The notes under the pieces: generated by a model
What the model was told of the DNA's origin: nothing
The model's database searches: none
The model's input: only the letters and a program-made list of their open reading frames with translations
Made by a program: the position numbers and the translations under genes
Shown here: one piece after another, positions 1 through 9,065 of the stretch
Layout of the letters: each line of letters begins with the position of its first letter
How positions within the stretch are numbered: the stretch's first letter is position 1
From: Alphaproteobacteria bacterium
Lineage (GTDB): Bacteria > Myxococcota_A > UBA796 > CAJQPC01
DNA length: 64,000 bases
Direction: 5' to 3'
Assembly: GCA_020632795.1 (NCBI GenBank)
Contig: JACKEV010000009.1
Location: 719,501-783,500, forward strand

Positions 1-1089
1 GGTGCCCTTGTCGGAGTGGTCGTACTTCTGGAAGCCGCCGACCCGGTCCTGGGAGAGCACGGTGGCCGACGCCACGGTGTCGGTGAACAGGGTGGGGCTC
101 CAGGCCGAGCGCAGGCGGGCCCAGGTAGCCGTGTTCTTGTACGCGAGCTGGTAGGCGTCGATGCCCCCGTTGTCGACGTGGGTGTCGTCCGAGGCGTGCA
201 GGGCGTGGAGCGACAGCGTCTGGTCGGGGGTGAGGTCGTAGCTGACCTTGGCCAGGCCGTCGTAGAAGCTCGGGAGGTTCTCCACCTGCCCGACGAGGGG
301 GTAGACCAGGTCGAGGGTGGTCCGCCGGGCCGTGACCAGGGCCTCCCCGCGCCCGTCGAGGAAGGGGACGTGGGTGTAGCCCCGCGCGTAGAGCACGCTC
401 AGCCCCACGGACGACTGGCGCTCCTCGAAGCCCGAGCGGGTGTGCATGTCGTAGATGCCGGACAGCCGGTTGCCGTGCTCGGCCGAGAAGCCGCCGGTGA
501 CGAGGTCCACCCGGTCGAGCGCCTCGGGGTCCACGATCGAGAACAGCCCGCCCTGGTAGTCCCGCTGGTGGAAGGGCTCGGCGAGCTGCATGCCGTCGAG
601 GGTGAGGAGCACCTCATCGGCCTCGCCGCCGCGGATGGCGAAGCGGCTGGAGTAGTCGCTCCCGGTGACGCCGGGCAGGCGCATGGCGGCCCGGGTGGCG
701 TCCTCGGACCAGGACATGCCCTCCAGATCCTCGGTGGACAGGCTCAGGGTGCTCGCACCCCGGTCAAGGGAGAAGGACCCGGGGGTCACCACCACCGTGA
801 GGATGTCGGGTTGGAGCGGCCAGAGGCGGATCGGGTCCAGCGCCAGCGGGTCGTCGACGACGAGGAGCTGGAAGGTCGCGGGCTCGAAGCCCTCGGCGCT
901 CAGGAGCACGGTCCAGGTGCCCGGGTCGATGTCCAGGGTCCATGTCCCGTCGGCCGAGGTCCGTGTGGTGGTGCCGGCGGGCTCGCAGCGGACCTCGGCC
1001 CCCTCCAGCGGCGCGCCGCCCGAGCCCAGGAGCTGGCCGGACACGGGGTGCGCGGCGGCAGAGGCGGCGAGGAGGACCAGCGCGTTCAC
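1..1089 (-). CDS. TonB-dependent outer-membrane receptor, N-terminal 363 residues (runs off the window)
   Basis: The minus-strand frame is open from a GTG at 1089 to the window edge and codes in the style of its neighbours. The product begins MNALVLLAASAAAHPVSGQ, a short signal peptide without an obvious basic n-region. A carboxypeptidase-regulatory-like Ig fold follows (residues about 14-95, with ADGTWTLDIDPGTWTVLLSA), then a TonB plug domain. The plug shows RLPGVTGSDYSSRFAIRGG, LTLDGMQLAEPFHQ and a VDLVTGGFSAEHGNRLSG segment typical of the plug and start of the barrel. The family imports siderophores, cobalamin or glycans across the outer membrane using TonB/ExbBD energy; the substrate cannot be read from this part. 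Most of the barrel is outside the window. The nearest upstream ATG (1096-1094) is out of frame, so GTG is the best start. Confidence 0.85.
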   Translation of the reverse strand, partial: MNALVLLAASAAAHPVSGQLLGSGGAPLEGAEVRCEPAGTTTRTSADGTWTLDIDPGTWTVLLSAEGFEPATFQLLVVDDPLALDPIRLWPLQPDILTVVVTPGSFSLDRGASTLSLSTEDLEGMSWSEDATRAAMRLPGVTGSDYSSRFAIRGGEADEVLLTLDGMQLAEPFHQRDYQGGLFSIVDPEALDRVDLVTGGFSAEHGNRLSGIYDMHTRSGFEERQSSVGLSVLYARGYTHVPFLDGRGEALVTARRTTLDLVYPLVGQVENLPSFYDGLAKVSYDLTPDQTLSLHALHASDDTHVDNGGIDAYQLAYKNTATWARLRSAWSPTLFTDTVASATVLSQDRVGGFQKYDHSDKGT

Positions 1090-1423
1090 GGTACATCCGG
1101 TGGGAACACCCCCACGATGGGGGGCGATCCTGAAGCGGACCTGAACGGGCGGCGGGGTGCTCCACCCACTGGCGGGGTCGCCCTCCGAACCACGGACGCC
1201 AGGAGTCCTGTATCCTGCCTCTTCACCCACAGGATCAGGGGCCAGCGTGGACGAAGCCGTTCGGGCGTCAGGGTCGCGGCAGGGCGCCGGTCATGTGTGA
1301 GGGCCGGCGGGCGCGGCCTGCGGACCCTGCGGCGCATGGAAACTCCGCCCCCGGCTGGCCCCTCCTTGTCGAGCAGAGGTCGCCGCTGCCCGCTGCTGAA
1401 CCCATGGCCTCGGAGGACCCGAC
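1090..1423. other. Intergenic region between divergent genes, with a decayed SIR2-gene leader
   Basis: These 334 bases separate the minus-strand TonB receptor from the plus-strand FecR-like gene, so promoters for both should lie here; no convincing -35/-10 pair could be picked out. A copy of the leader found upstream of the SIR2 gene at 18.6 kb lies at 1211-1249. No other gene is supported: the open frames crossing the region have the composition of shadows. Confidence 0.5.
1211..1300 (+). pseudogene. Short SIR2-type leader plus 17-codon stub
   Basis: The hairpin ATCCTG...CAGGAT (1212-1217 and 1230-1235), its loop containing CTCTTCACCCA, and a GTG exactly 12 bases after the hairpin match the leader and GTG start of the SIR2 gene at 18635 almost base for base. 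Here the frame reads VDEAVRASGSRQGAGHV and stops at 1300. It is either the relic of a lost SIR2-family gene or a leader peptide; the relic reading is favoured because the next 120 bases show no related protein in any frame. Confidence 0.45.
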
Positions 1424-2446
1424 GTGATCTCGGCGCTGCTCGTCGCCATGAGCCCGGCGGCCCTGGCCCAGGAGGCGGAGCCCCCGGGCACGGTCGTCAC
1501 CCGCGTGCGCGAGCTGGAGCCCGGCTTCTTCGGCGGCTGGTCGGAGGTGGACGCGACGACGCAGGCGTATGTGGTGCGAGGGGAGCAGCGCCTGCCGGTG
1601 GCCCGGGACATGGTGCTGCGCCCCGGCGACATCCTGGGCACCGGTCCTGCCGCACAGGTCCGCCTGGAGCGCGACGACGGGAGCTGGACCTTCGACGTCT
1701 GCGTGGACTCCGAGCTCGGACTCGCCCCCGAGCCGGAGCTTCACTTCGGCTGCACCTCATTCTTCGGGGACGGCGTGCTGGAGGTGCTCTGGCTGGAGAC
1801 CGTCACCTCGGTGGACGGGACCCGCTTCACGGTGCGCGGGGACACGAGCGGACGCGGCGAGGTGCACGTGAGCGCGGGCCAGGTCACCGTGCGCACGCCC
1901 CAGGGCGAGGAGCGGGTGCGCCGAGGACAGACCGTGCAGCTCCGTCCGGGCCTGCCTCCGACGCCCCCCAGCCGCGACCCTGCGGCGCGTCGCCGGGAGC
2001 TGGGAGTCCGAGAGGCCGCAGACCGCCGCCCCTTGAGCGTGGGCCTGCTGGTCGGCGGCGGCGCGGGGCGCACCTTCCAGGAGGACGCTGGGCCGCGCCT
2101 GCGGGTGGACGCCCTGGCGCGGCTGGAGCTGCCCGGCCCGCTGGAGCTGGAGGCGGACATGGGGCTGGTCAGCGCGCAGCAGACCGACCACCTGCCGGTC
2201 TCCCTGGGGCTGCACTGGCGCTTCGGGCCGCTCGCGCTGGGCGCGTCGGGCAGCGCCGCGCTGTACGGCCGCTGGGACTGCGTGGAGCAGCGCGTTCATG
2301 TGGAGGCGAGCTTCGGCGGGGCCGCGAGCCTCTCCGCCACCCATGACCTCACCCCCCGCCTCGCGGTGGACGGTCGGCTGAGCGCAGGCTGGCTCGCCGA
2401 GGGGCCCGCGGCCGACGGCATGGTCGGCCTGCGCGTCCGGTTCTGA
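1424..2446 (+). CDS. FecR-like secreted protein with C-terminal beta-barrel-like region
   Basis: A GTG start is preceded by GGAGG at a good distance. The 340-residue product has a signal peptide (MISALLVAMSPAALAQ), then a FecR-type domain at about residues 55-180. The domain contains LRPGDILGTGPAAQVRLERD, a hydrophobic strand and TRFTVRGDTSGRGEVHVSAG, the usual FecR pattern of a threshold-like jelly roll followed by VxxGxV. A basic linker (about 185-205) leads to alternating strands ending GMVGLRVRF, with a terminal Phe as in outer-membrane barrels. FecR domains classically relay surface signals to sigma factors, but many myxobacterial copies are stand-alone envelope proteins, and no sigma gene is adjacent. 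It is probably co-transcribed with the RCC1-like gene 9 bases downstream. Confidence 0.75.
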   Translation: MISALLVAMSPAALAQEAEPPGTVVTRVRELEPGFFGGWSEVDATTQAYVVRGEQRLPVARDMVLRPGDILGTGPAAQVRLERDDGSWTFDVCVDSELGLAPEPELHFGCTSFFGDGVLEVLWLETVTSVDGTRFTVRGDTSGRGEVHVSAGQVTVRTPQGEERVRRGQTVQLRPGLPPTPPSRDPAARRRELGVREAADRRPLSVGLLVGGGAGRTFQEDAGPRLRVDALARLELPGPLELEADMGLVSAQQTDHLPVSLGLHWRFGPLALGASGSAALYGRWDCVEQRVHVEASFGGAASLSATHDLTPRLAVDGRLSAGWLAEGPAADGMVGLRVRF

Positions 2447-2455
2447 GGAGGCCCG

Positions 2456-3331
2456 ATGTTGTGGTTCGTGCTGCTGGGGTGCGTGGGCGAGGGGCTCCTC
2501 AAGCTCGACCTGGAGGTGGACTGTGAGCGATACGTCCAGGTCGCTGTCGGCGGCGCGCACAGCTGTGCGGTGCGGGGAGACGGGGCGCTGATCTGCTGGG
2601 GCGACGCCGACCACATCCCCACGGAGGTGCCAGAGGGCGCTTTCGTGGAGGTCGTGGCCGGGCGGAACCACACCTGCGCCCTGACCACGGCCGGCAGCGT
2701 GCAGTGCTGGGGCGTCGACGATGCGGGGGAGGCCACGCCACCAGAGGACCTCACCTTCTCCACGCTGAGCGCCTCGGGCGACGCCACCTGCGGGCTCCGT
2801 AGCGACACCGGGCAGGTGGTCTGCTGGGGGGACGCCGTGCCGGGCGCGCCGGAAGAGGACGCTGGCTTCGTCGAGCTGGACGTCGGCCCGGCCTACGCCT
2901 GCGCGGTGGACGACCGGGGCCTCCTCACCTGCTGGGGCGCGCTGAGCGACGGCAGCGCGCCGCCCGCCGAGGCCGAGCCCGGCTCGGATGTCACCATCGG
3001 CGCGGACCACGCCTGCGACCTGCCCGCCGGGGAGGCCGAGGACGACGTGCTCTGCTGGGGGCCCGAGGAGCAGCACGCGGGCGCGCCGGTGCGTCCGACC
3101 GAGGGGCGCGTCGACACCGTGAGCGCGGGTGACGGCGCGAGCTGCGCGACCAGCAACCACTTCCAGCTCCTGTGCTGGGGCCCGGCGGCGTGGCTGGACG
3201 CCGCTCCGGTGGAGCTGGCCTTCAGCGCGGTCGCCCTCTCGCCCGACGCCGGCCACGCCTGCGGCGTCACCCAAGCCGGCCCGGTGCGATGCTGGGGGGC
3301 CGACGAGGTCGGGCAGAGCACGCCGCCCTGA
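2456..3331 (+). CDS. RCC1-like repeat protein, probable lipoprotein
   Basis: The 291-residue product is built almost wholly from about seven repeats of the form G-x-x-H/A-x-C-A/G-...-G-x-x-x-C-W-G (for example GGAHSCAVRGDGALICWG and GRNHTCALTTAGSVQCWG). This is the RCC1_2/BNR-type beta-propeller blade seen in secreted myxobacterial proteins. The paired cysteines in each blade suggest disulfides, hence export. The N-terminus MLWFVLLGC resembles a very short lipobox, so attachment as a lipoprotein is possible but lacks a charged n-region. The start is supported by GGAGG just after the upstream stop. The ligand is unknown; eukaryotic RCC1 exchange activity should not be assumed. Confidence 0.75.
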   Translation: MLWFVLLGCVGEGLLKLDLEVDCERYVQVAVGGAHSCAVRGDGALICWGDADHIPTEVPEGAFVEVVAGRNHTCALTTAGSVQCWGVDDAGEATPPEDLTFSTLSASGDATCGLRSDTGQVVCWGDAVPGAPEEDAGFVELDVGPAYACAVDDRGLLTCWGALSDGSAPPAEAEPGSDVTIGADHACDLPAGEAEDDVLCWGPEEQHAGAPVRPTEGRVDTVSAGDGASCATSNHFQLLCWGPAAWLDAAPVELAFSAVALSPDAGHACGVTQAGPVRCWGADEVGQSTPP

Positions 3332-3432
3332 TTTTTTTCGCGGCGCTCGGAAAATGCCGTCCTCGCGGGACCCTTCCCTCAGAATGACGCCCGGGCCGTC
3401 TTGCTGGCCCGGGGAACCGGAAGGAGAACATC

Positions 3433-5850
3433 ATGCACGGACGACGCGCGTTGACCCTCGCCTTGTTGGCCCTCACCGCAGCGGGCTGTGACGCGGAGGA
3501 CTGCAAGGGCGCAGACCGCTGGTATGAAGATCGGGATGGAGACGGGTTCGGCAGCGACCGTGAGACGGACGCGAGCTGCGACCCGATCGAGGGCTGGTCC
3601 CGCTCGGACGCCGACTGCGACGACGACGACGCGACGGCGTATCCCGGCGCAGCGGAGGACTGCGACGACGAGGCGGACCACAACTGTGACGGTCTGCCCC
3701 GCGACGGCTGCCCACAGAGCACGGATCCGGAGCTGGACCCGGAGCCCGAGCAGTGCGACGGCCTGGACAACGACGGCGACGGCCTGGTGGACGAGGGGCT
3801 GACGGGCCCCTGGTACCCGGACGAGGACGGCGACGGCTACGGGACGCCCGAGGAGGCCGAGGACTGCCTGGAGGAGTCCGAGCAGGGCGGCTGGGCGTCG
3901 AACCCTGACGACTGCGACGACGCCGACCCCAGTGTCGGGGACGGCGTCTGGTACGCCGACGCCGACGGAGATGGCTACGGCGACCCCGAGGTCACCTGGG
4001 CCGACTGCGCGGGCGCGCCGGAGGGCTACGTGGGCAACGGCGATGATTGTGACGACAGCGACGCGGGGGTGTGGCCGGGCGCGTCAGAGCGGTGCGACGG
4101 GCACCCCAACGACTGCAACGCGGAGGGCTGGACCAGCAGCGATGAGGGCGGGCTGGTCGCCTTCCGGCGCGCCAGCGACGGGGTGTGGACCGACCTGACC
4201 TCGACCTTCGCGGTCGGGCATGCCGGGAACGTCATCGCGCACGAGATCGACCGGAGCGGGGAGCTCTACATCTGTGAGGGGACCTGGTACGTCGAGCTGT
4301 ACGCCACAGCGAACGAGGTCAGCATCCTCGGGCCCGCTGGCTCCGGGGCCACGACGCTGGACGCCGGCCAGGGCGGGCTTCGTCGGCTCATCACGGCCGA
4401 CACTTCGCTGCAGCTCAACAATGACGTCCTCACCGTCGAGGGGTTCACCCTCCGGGGTGGGCACGTCGAGGCCCCCGAGATCAGCGGCTACGGCGGCTGC
4501 CTGGTCGCCTGGAGCCCGACCCGGGTGACGCTCCGGGACCTCGTGATGGAGGACTGCACGGCCGATCGAGGTGGGGGGATGACGCTGAGCGCGCGCAACG
4601 GCGAGCTCTCCATGGACGCGACGATCGTGGACGTGGAGATCCGGGACTGTATGGCCTACGACGACGGAGGCGGCGCCTACATCGTCAACGGCGGGGAGCG
4701 GACGGCGGCGGGGCTGTGGATTCACGACAATGAGGTCATCTCCGGCACCGGCGGCGGGCTGCACGCCGGCGGACTGAGCTGCATGTCGTCCTCGGAGAGC
4801 GCGACCACCTACGGCTGCCTCATCGAGGACAACATATCCGGAGGGAATGGCGGTGGCGTGTACATGAGGCGAGACGGCCTCCTGGAGGACTCCATCCTGG
4901 CCGGGAACCGATCCGGCGCAGGCGGTGGAGGACTCTACGCCTACGGCGGGATCGACATCCTCTCCTCCGAGATCACGGACAACGTGGCCGGTCGCGACGG
5001 CGGCGGTGCGTACCTGATGGATGACGCGAACCTCAACGGGGTCACGCTCTCCGGGAACGAAGCCGCTGACGAGGGCGGCGGACTGTTTCTGTATGGAAAC
5101 ATCTCGCTGGTCGACACAGAGGTGAGGGACAGCTACGCAGGCGGGACGGGTGGCGGTGCCTACCTGTATCTGGGATCCCTGAACCTGGAGCGCGTCACGC
5201 TGAGCGGCAACCAGACCGGGGGATACGGCGGCGGCCTCCATCTCCGCGAGTCGGACAGAGACATCACAGGCACCGACGTGACCGTGGAGGGGAACACGGC
5301 GTACGGTGGTGGCGGCGTATACTCCGACGGCCCTGTGCTCGACTGGCAGGGTGCTGTGTTCCGGGACAACACCAGCACCGACGATCCCGGCGGCGCCCTC
5401 TACCTCCACTACACCGGCGCCACCTTCGAGGACTCGCTGTTCGAGAGCAGCTACAGCGGCGGCGGCGCCGCCATCCTGTTCACCCCCAGCAACGGCAGCG
5501 CTGGTGTACAGACAACTCTGGAGCTGATCGACACCCAGGTCACGAACAACACCGCTGGAAACGCGGACGGCACGGAGGGCATCGTCAGCCGGGGGGCTGG
5601 CACCCTGCGCTGCACCGGCACGGCGGGGACCAGCCCCCGGTACGGCGTCTTCGGCCACGCCGGGAGGGCCGTCACCATCACGGACTCCAGCGACACGTTC
5701 ACCGTCGAGCTGGACAACTGCGACTTCGGCGACCCCTCCGACGGGAGCGAGAACGGCACGGATCTGACCTGCTGGACGTCGGCGTCGAGCGACGACACCG
5801 TCGACCTCGGGGATGACGAGGCCACCACGATCCTGTGCCCGGAGCCCTGA
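3433..5850 (+). CDS. MopE-repeat and right-handed beta-helix lipoprotein (paralog 1)
   Basis: The start follows AAGGAG. The 805-residue product has a lipoprotein signal peptide ending LTAAGC (Cys about 20). Residues about 25-235 hold MopE-type metal-binding motifs: repeats of D-x-DGDGFG, DxDCDDxDxxxYPGA and EQCDGLDNDGDGLVDEG. From about 240 to the end the chain is a parallel beta-helix with many GGG turns and repeated short strands, as in pectate-lyase or polymorphic outer-membrane proteins. It is predicted to be a surface or periplasmic adhesin-like protein with Ca2+- or Cu-binding loops. Its first two-thirds are nearly identical to the next gene, showing a recent tandem duplication; the C-terminal rungs differ. 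Confidence 0.85.
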   Translation: MHGRRALTLALLALTAAGCDAEDCKGADRWYEDRDGDGFGSDRETDASCDPIEGWSRSDADCDDDDATAYPGAAEDCDDEADHNCDGLPRDGCPQSTDPELDPEPEQCDGLDNDGDGLVDEGLTGPWYPDEDGDGYGTPEEAEDCLEESEQGGWASNPDDCDDADPSVGDGVWYADADGDGYGDPEVTWADCAGAPEGYVGNGDDCDDSDAGVWPGASERCDGHPNDCNAEGWTSSDEGGLVAFRRASDGVWTDLTSTFAVGHAGNVIAHEIDRSGELYICEGTWYVELYATANEVSILGPAGSGATTLDAGQGGLRRLITADTSLQLNNDVLTVEGFTLRGGHVEAPEISGYGGCLVAWSPTRVTLRDLVMEDCTADRGGGMTLSARNGELSMDATIVDVEIRDCMAYDDGGGAYIVNGGERTAAGLWIHDNEVISGTGGGLHAGGLSCMSSSESATTYGCLIEDNISGGNGGGVYMRRDGLLEDSILAGNRSGAGGGGLYAYGGIDILSSEITDNVAGRDGGGAYLMDDANLNGVTLSGNEAADEGGGLFLYGNISLVDTEVRDSYAGGTGGGAYLYLGSLNLERVTLSGNQTGGYGGGLHLRESDRDITGTDVTVEGNTAYGGGGVYSDGPVLDWQGAVFRDNTSTDDPGGALYLHYTGATFEDSLFESSYSGGGAAILFTPSNGSAGVQTTLELIDTQVTNNTAGNADGTEGIVSRGAGTLRCTGTAGTSPRYGVFGHAGRAVTITDSSDTFTVELDNCDFGDPSDGSENGTDLTCWTSASSDDTVDLGDDEATTILCPEP

Positions 5851-5892
5851 GCGAGCCGCGGGTCGGACTGCAGACCAAACAAGGAGAAGAAG

Positions 5893-7995
5893 ATGAACAG
5901 ACCACAACAAGTGTTGCCCCTCGTGCTCCTGGGCCTGCTCGCGACGGGCTGCGACGCAGAGGACTGCAAGGGCGCTGACCGGTGGTACCCGGACGCCGAC
6001 GGCGACGGGTTCGGCGATGGGGAGCATGCGGATGCGAGCTGCGACCCCATCGAAGGCTGGTCCCGCTCGGACGCGGACTGCGACGACGGCGACGCGACGG
6101 TGTACCCCGGCGCGGAGGAGATATGCGACGGGCAGGACAACGGCTGCGACGGCGGCGGGGACCCCGCCGGGTGCGAGGTCACGGCGCCCGAGCAGTGCGA
6201 CGGCCTGGACAACGACGGCGACGGCCTGGTGGACGAGGGGCTGACGGGCCCCTGGTACCCGGACGAGGACGGAGACGGCTTCGGCACCGCCGAGGGGGCT
6301 GAGGACTGCCTGGAGGAGTCCGATCAGGAGGACGGCTGGGCGTCGAACGCGGACGACTGCGATGACGGCGACGCCAGCGTCGGGGTCGGCGTCTGGTACG
6401 CCGACGTTGACGGAGACGGCTACGGCGACCCCGAGGTCACCTGGACGGACTGCGCGGGCGCGCCCGCAGCCTACGTGGACAACGGCGATGACTGTGACGA
6501 CAGCGACGCGGGGGTGCGGCCGGGTGCGCCGGAGCTGTGTGACGGACGGCCCAACGACTGCAACGCAGAGGGCTGGACGAGCGGCGATGAGGCCGGGCTG
6601 GCCGCCTTCCATGACGTCGTTGACCACGTCTGGACCGACCTGACCTCCACCTTCGCGGTCGGGCACGCCGGGAACGTCATCGCGCACGAGATCGACCGAA
6701 GCGGGGAGCTCTACATCTGTGAGGGGACCTGGTATGTCGAGCTGTTCGCCACCGCGAGCAACGTCAGCATCCTCGGGCCCGCCGGCTCTGGGGCCACGAC
6801 GCTGGACGCCGGCCAGGGCGGGCTTCGCCGGCTCATCACGGCCGACACCTCGCTGCAGCTCGAGAACGACGTCCTGACCGTCGAGGGGTTCACCCTCCGG
6901 GGCGGGTACGTCGAGGCCCCCGAGACCAGCGGCTACGGCGGCTGCCTCCTGGCCTGGAGCCCGGCCCGGGTGACGCTCCGGGACCTCGTGATGGAGGAGT
7001 GCACGGCCGATAGGGGCGGGGGGATGACGGTCAGCGCGCGCAGCGGCGATACCTCTGCGGACGTAACGATCGTAGATGTGGAGATTCGGGACTGTACGGC
7101 CTACGACGACGGAGGCGGCGCCTATTTCGTCAACGGCGGCGAGCGGACGGCGGCCGGACTGTGGATTCACGACAATGAGGCCGTCTCCGGGACAGGCGGC
7201 GGGCTGCACGCCGGCGGGCTGCACTGCATGTCGTCCTCGGAGAGCGCGACCACCTACGGATGCCTCATCGAGGACAACATATCCGGAGGAAATGGCGGCG
7301 GCGCCTACCTGACGCGGGACAGCATCCTGGAAGACTCCATCCTGGCCAGGAACGGAGCCGGCGCAGACGGTGGTGGCGCATACCTGCAGGGCACCGTAGT
7401 CCATTTCGCCGGTGTCGAGTTCTCCGGGAACGACGCCGCCGCTGACGGGGGAGGCCTGTACCTCCAGGACCTCTTTCCTGAGGAGCCCCTCCAGGATGCC
7501 GTGTTCATCGACAACTCAGCGAACGAAGGTGGCGGTGTGATGGTGAACAGCAGCCCGGACGTGACCTTTGAGCGGGCTTCGTTCACGGGCAACAGGTCCA
7601 CCTATGAGGGCGGCGCGGTCTTCCTGTTGGAGTCAGAGGTTGAGCTGGTCGACAGCACCATTGAAAGCAACACAAACAACGTCGGCGGAGCGGCCGTCTA
7701 CCTGAACCCGGGCGCCGGTTCGTTCACGCTGGACATCAACAACTCCCTCATCACCAACAACACCAGCCCGGACGGAGGCGTCGCGACGCAAGGGGACTCG
7801 ACCATCATCTGTGATTCATCCGAGATCTCAGGAGGGACCTATGGCATCTACCGCGGCAACAACCACGGGCAGTCCACGATCGAGCTGTCGGACTGTGTGT
7901 TGCAGAACAACTCCGAAGCGGATGTCTACTGTGTTGTATCAGGGACGTCCCATCCATACGGCGGCGCCGCGACGGACAGCTACACCTGCCCGTGA
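5893..7995 (+). CDS. MopE-repeat and beta-helix lipoprotein (paralog 2)
   Basis: The 700-residue tandem paralog of the preceding gene lies 42 bases downstream with its own AAGGAG. It has a lipobox (LLATGC) and the same MopE block (CDAEDCKGADRW, then WYPDADGDGFG) and the same first helix rungs. Sequence matches the first copy up to about residue 475 (base 7310, the GGNGGG rung) and then diverges into a shorter, Asn-rich helix (FIDNSANEGGGVMV, NNSLITNNTSPDGG). The pattern suggests duplication followed by replacement of the C-terminal, presumably exposed, rungs. The role is probably a surface-attached structural or adhesive protein; no catalytic residues were seen. Confidence 0.85.
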   Translation: MNRPQQVLPLVLLGLLATGCDAEDCKGADRWYPDADGDGFGDGEHADASCDPIEGWSRSDADCDDGDATVYPGAEEICDGQDNGCDGGGDPAGCEVTAPEQCDGLDNDGDGLVDEGLTGPWYPDEDGDGFGTAEGAEDCLEESDQEDGWASNADDCDDGDASVGVGVWYADVDGDGYGDPEVTWTDCAGAPAAYVDNGDDCDDSDAGVRPGAPELCDGRPNDCNAEGWTSGDEAGLAAFHDVVDHVWTDLTSTFAVGHAGNVIAHEIDRSGELYICEGTWYVELFATASNVSILGPAGSGATTLDAGQGGLRRLITADTSLQLENDVLTVEGFTLRGGYVEAPETSGYGGCLLAWSPARVTLRDLVMEECTADRGGGMTVSARSGDTSADVTIVDVEIRDCTAYDDGGGAYFVNGGERTAAGLWIHDNEAVSGTGGGLHAGGLHCMSSSESATTYGCLIEDNISGGNGGGAYLTRDSILEDSILARNGAGADGGGAYLQGTVVHFAGVEFSGNDAAADGGGLYLQDLFPEEPLQDAVFIDNSANEGGGVMVNSSPDVTFERASFTGNRSTYEGGAVFLLESEVELVDSTIESNTNNVGGAAVYLNPGAGSFTLDINNSLITNNTSPDGGVATQGDSTIICDSSEISGGTYGIYRGNNHGQSTIELSDCVLQNNSEADVYCVVSGTSHPYGGAATDSYTCP

Positions 7996-8037
7996 CAGGG
8001 CGGCGCGCACCGACTCGACGCGATCCGGAGGGACCTC

Positions 8038-9051
8038 ATGTCAACCAACCCGTTTCAGAGCATGGTCCACGACCACATGACGGGCCACAACCACAGCGCC
8101 CCGCTGCTCGCCTACGTGCGACAGCAGGCCGACCGTCACACCCGCCGCCTCCCCGGGGCGTTCTTCGAACTCGGAGAGCGCAACCCGGAGGCCGTGACCT
8201 CCCTGGGCGACCGGGTGTTCACCCGCTGCGACCGCGTGCCGCTGGGGCGCCACCCCTTCAAGGGCCGCACCCCCTTCGCGGCGATCAGCGAGGACCGGAT
8301 CCCGGACCCTGTCGGCCACGGCGTGGTGTTCCACCACCGCCCGTCCATCCTGTGGGACGAGGTGAAGGCGGACTACGCGGCGAACGTCTGCCGCGACCCC
8401 GCGCTCCAGTGGGACAAGGCGCACTTCGACGCGCTGGGTCCCATCCTGGAGCGGGTCGCGGTGCGGGAAGGCGCGGGGCGCCGAGCGCTGTGGCGGGCCT
8501 CGGACACGGGCCCCCACCGGGCGCGGCCCCCCGAGGAGGTCGCGCGGCTGCTCGCCCGACGCTGGGCAGAGGCCGCGGTGGACCCTGACACACAGAGGGC
8601 GCGGCCCGTCGAGGCGCTCGACCTGGAGCCGATGGTCGTCGACGCCCTGCGGCTCCTGGGCGTGGCCGTGAGCCGCTCGGCGCTGGCCCGCCTCCTCGCT
8701 GACGCCCTGCCCGCACCGCTCCGCTACGAGCCGGAGGCCCCGGTGGTCCCGGCCCGCGCCCTCGACCGCGCGGCCCTCCGCGAGACCCTGCGTGGCTTCC
8801 TGGCGGAGCTTGACCCGGAGGACCGAGGGCTGCTGCTGGCGCTGGTCCGCGGGGTCCGCGGCGATGCGCTGCTCGATCGACACCCCCACCTCAACAGCCG
8901 CTCGGCGCTCTCCAAGCGGCTCAAGGCGCTGTCCGAGGCCTGCGCGACCGTGCTCGCGCGCTCCGCGGAGCTGGCCGCCCCGGGCGCGCCGGCCCTCCGG
9001 CCCCAGGACTTCATGCTGGAGGTCGTGCTCACCCTCCAATCCCTCCACTGA
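8038..9051 (+). CDS. Unknown protein with a possible sigma-region-4-like C-terminus
   Basis: The 337-residue soluble protein starts at an ATG with GGAGG upstream. Residues about 1-200 match nothing recognised. Residues about 240-310 (FLAELDPEDRGLLLALVRGV, then HLNSRSALSKRLKALSEAC) resemble the spacing of a sigma-70 region 4 or ECF-type helix-turn-helix, with a D/E-D-R-x-L-L-L-A helix before the turn. That is suggestive only. It is followed 14 bases later by a small gene, and the pair converges on a Lon-like/CHASE2 gene. A regulator-partner-membrane-sensor module is an inference from this arrangement. Confidence 0.6.
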   Translation: MSTNPFQSMVHDHMTGHNHSAPLLAYVRQQADRHTRRLPGAFFELGERNPEAVTSLGDRVFTRCDRVPLGRHPFKGRTPFAAISEDRIPDPVGHGVVFHHRPSILWDEVKADYAANVCRDPALQWDKAHFDALGPILERVAVREGAGRRALWRASDTGPHRARPPEEVARLLARRWAEAAVDPDTQRARPVEALDLEPMVVDALRLLGVAVSRSALARLLADALPAPLRYEPEAPVVPARALDRAALRETLRGFLAELDPEDRGLLLALVRGVRGDALLDRHPHLNSRSALSKRLKALSEACATVLARSAELAAPGAPALRPQDFMLEVVLTLQSLH

Positions 9052-9065
9052 CGGACGACACCACC

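Noticed and set aside
8038..9051. Calling this gene a definite sigma factor
   Set aside because: Only a region-4-like helix pattern is visible and no region 2 motif was found, so it is left as unknown.
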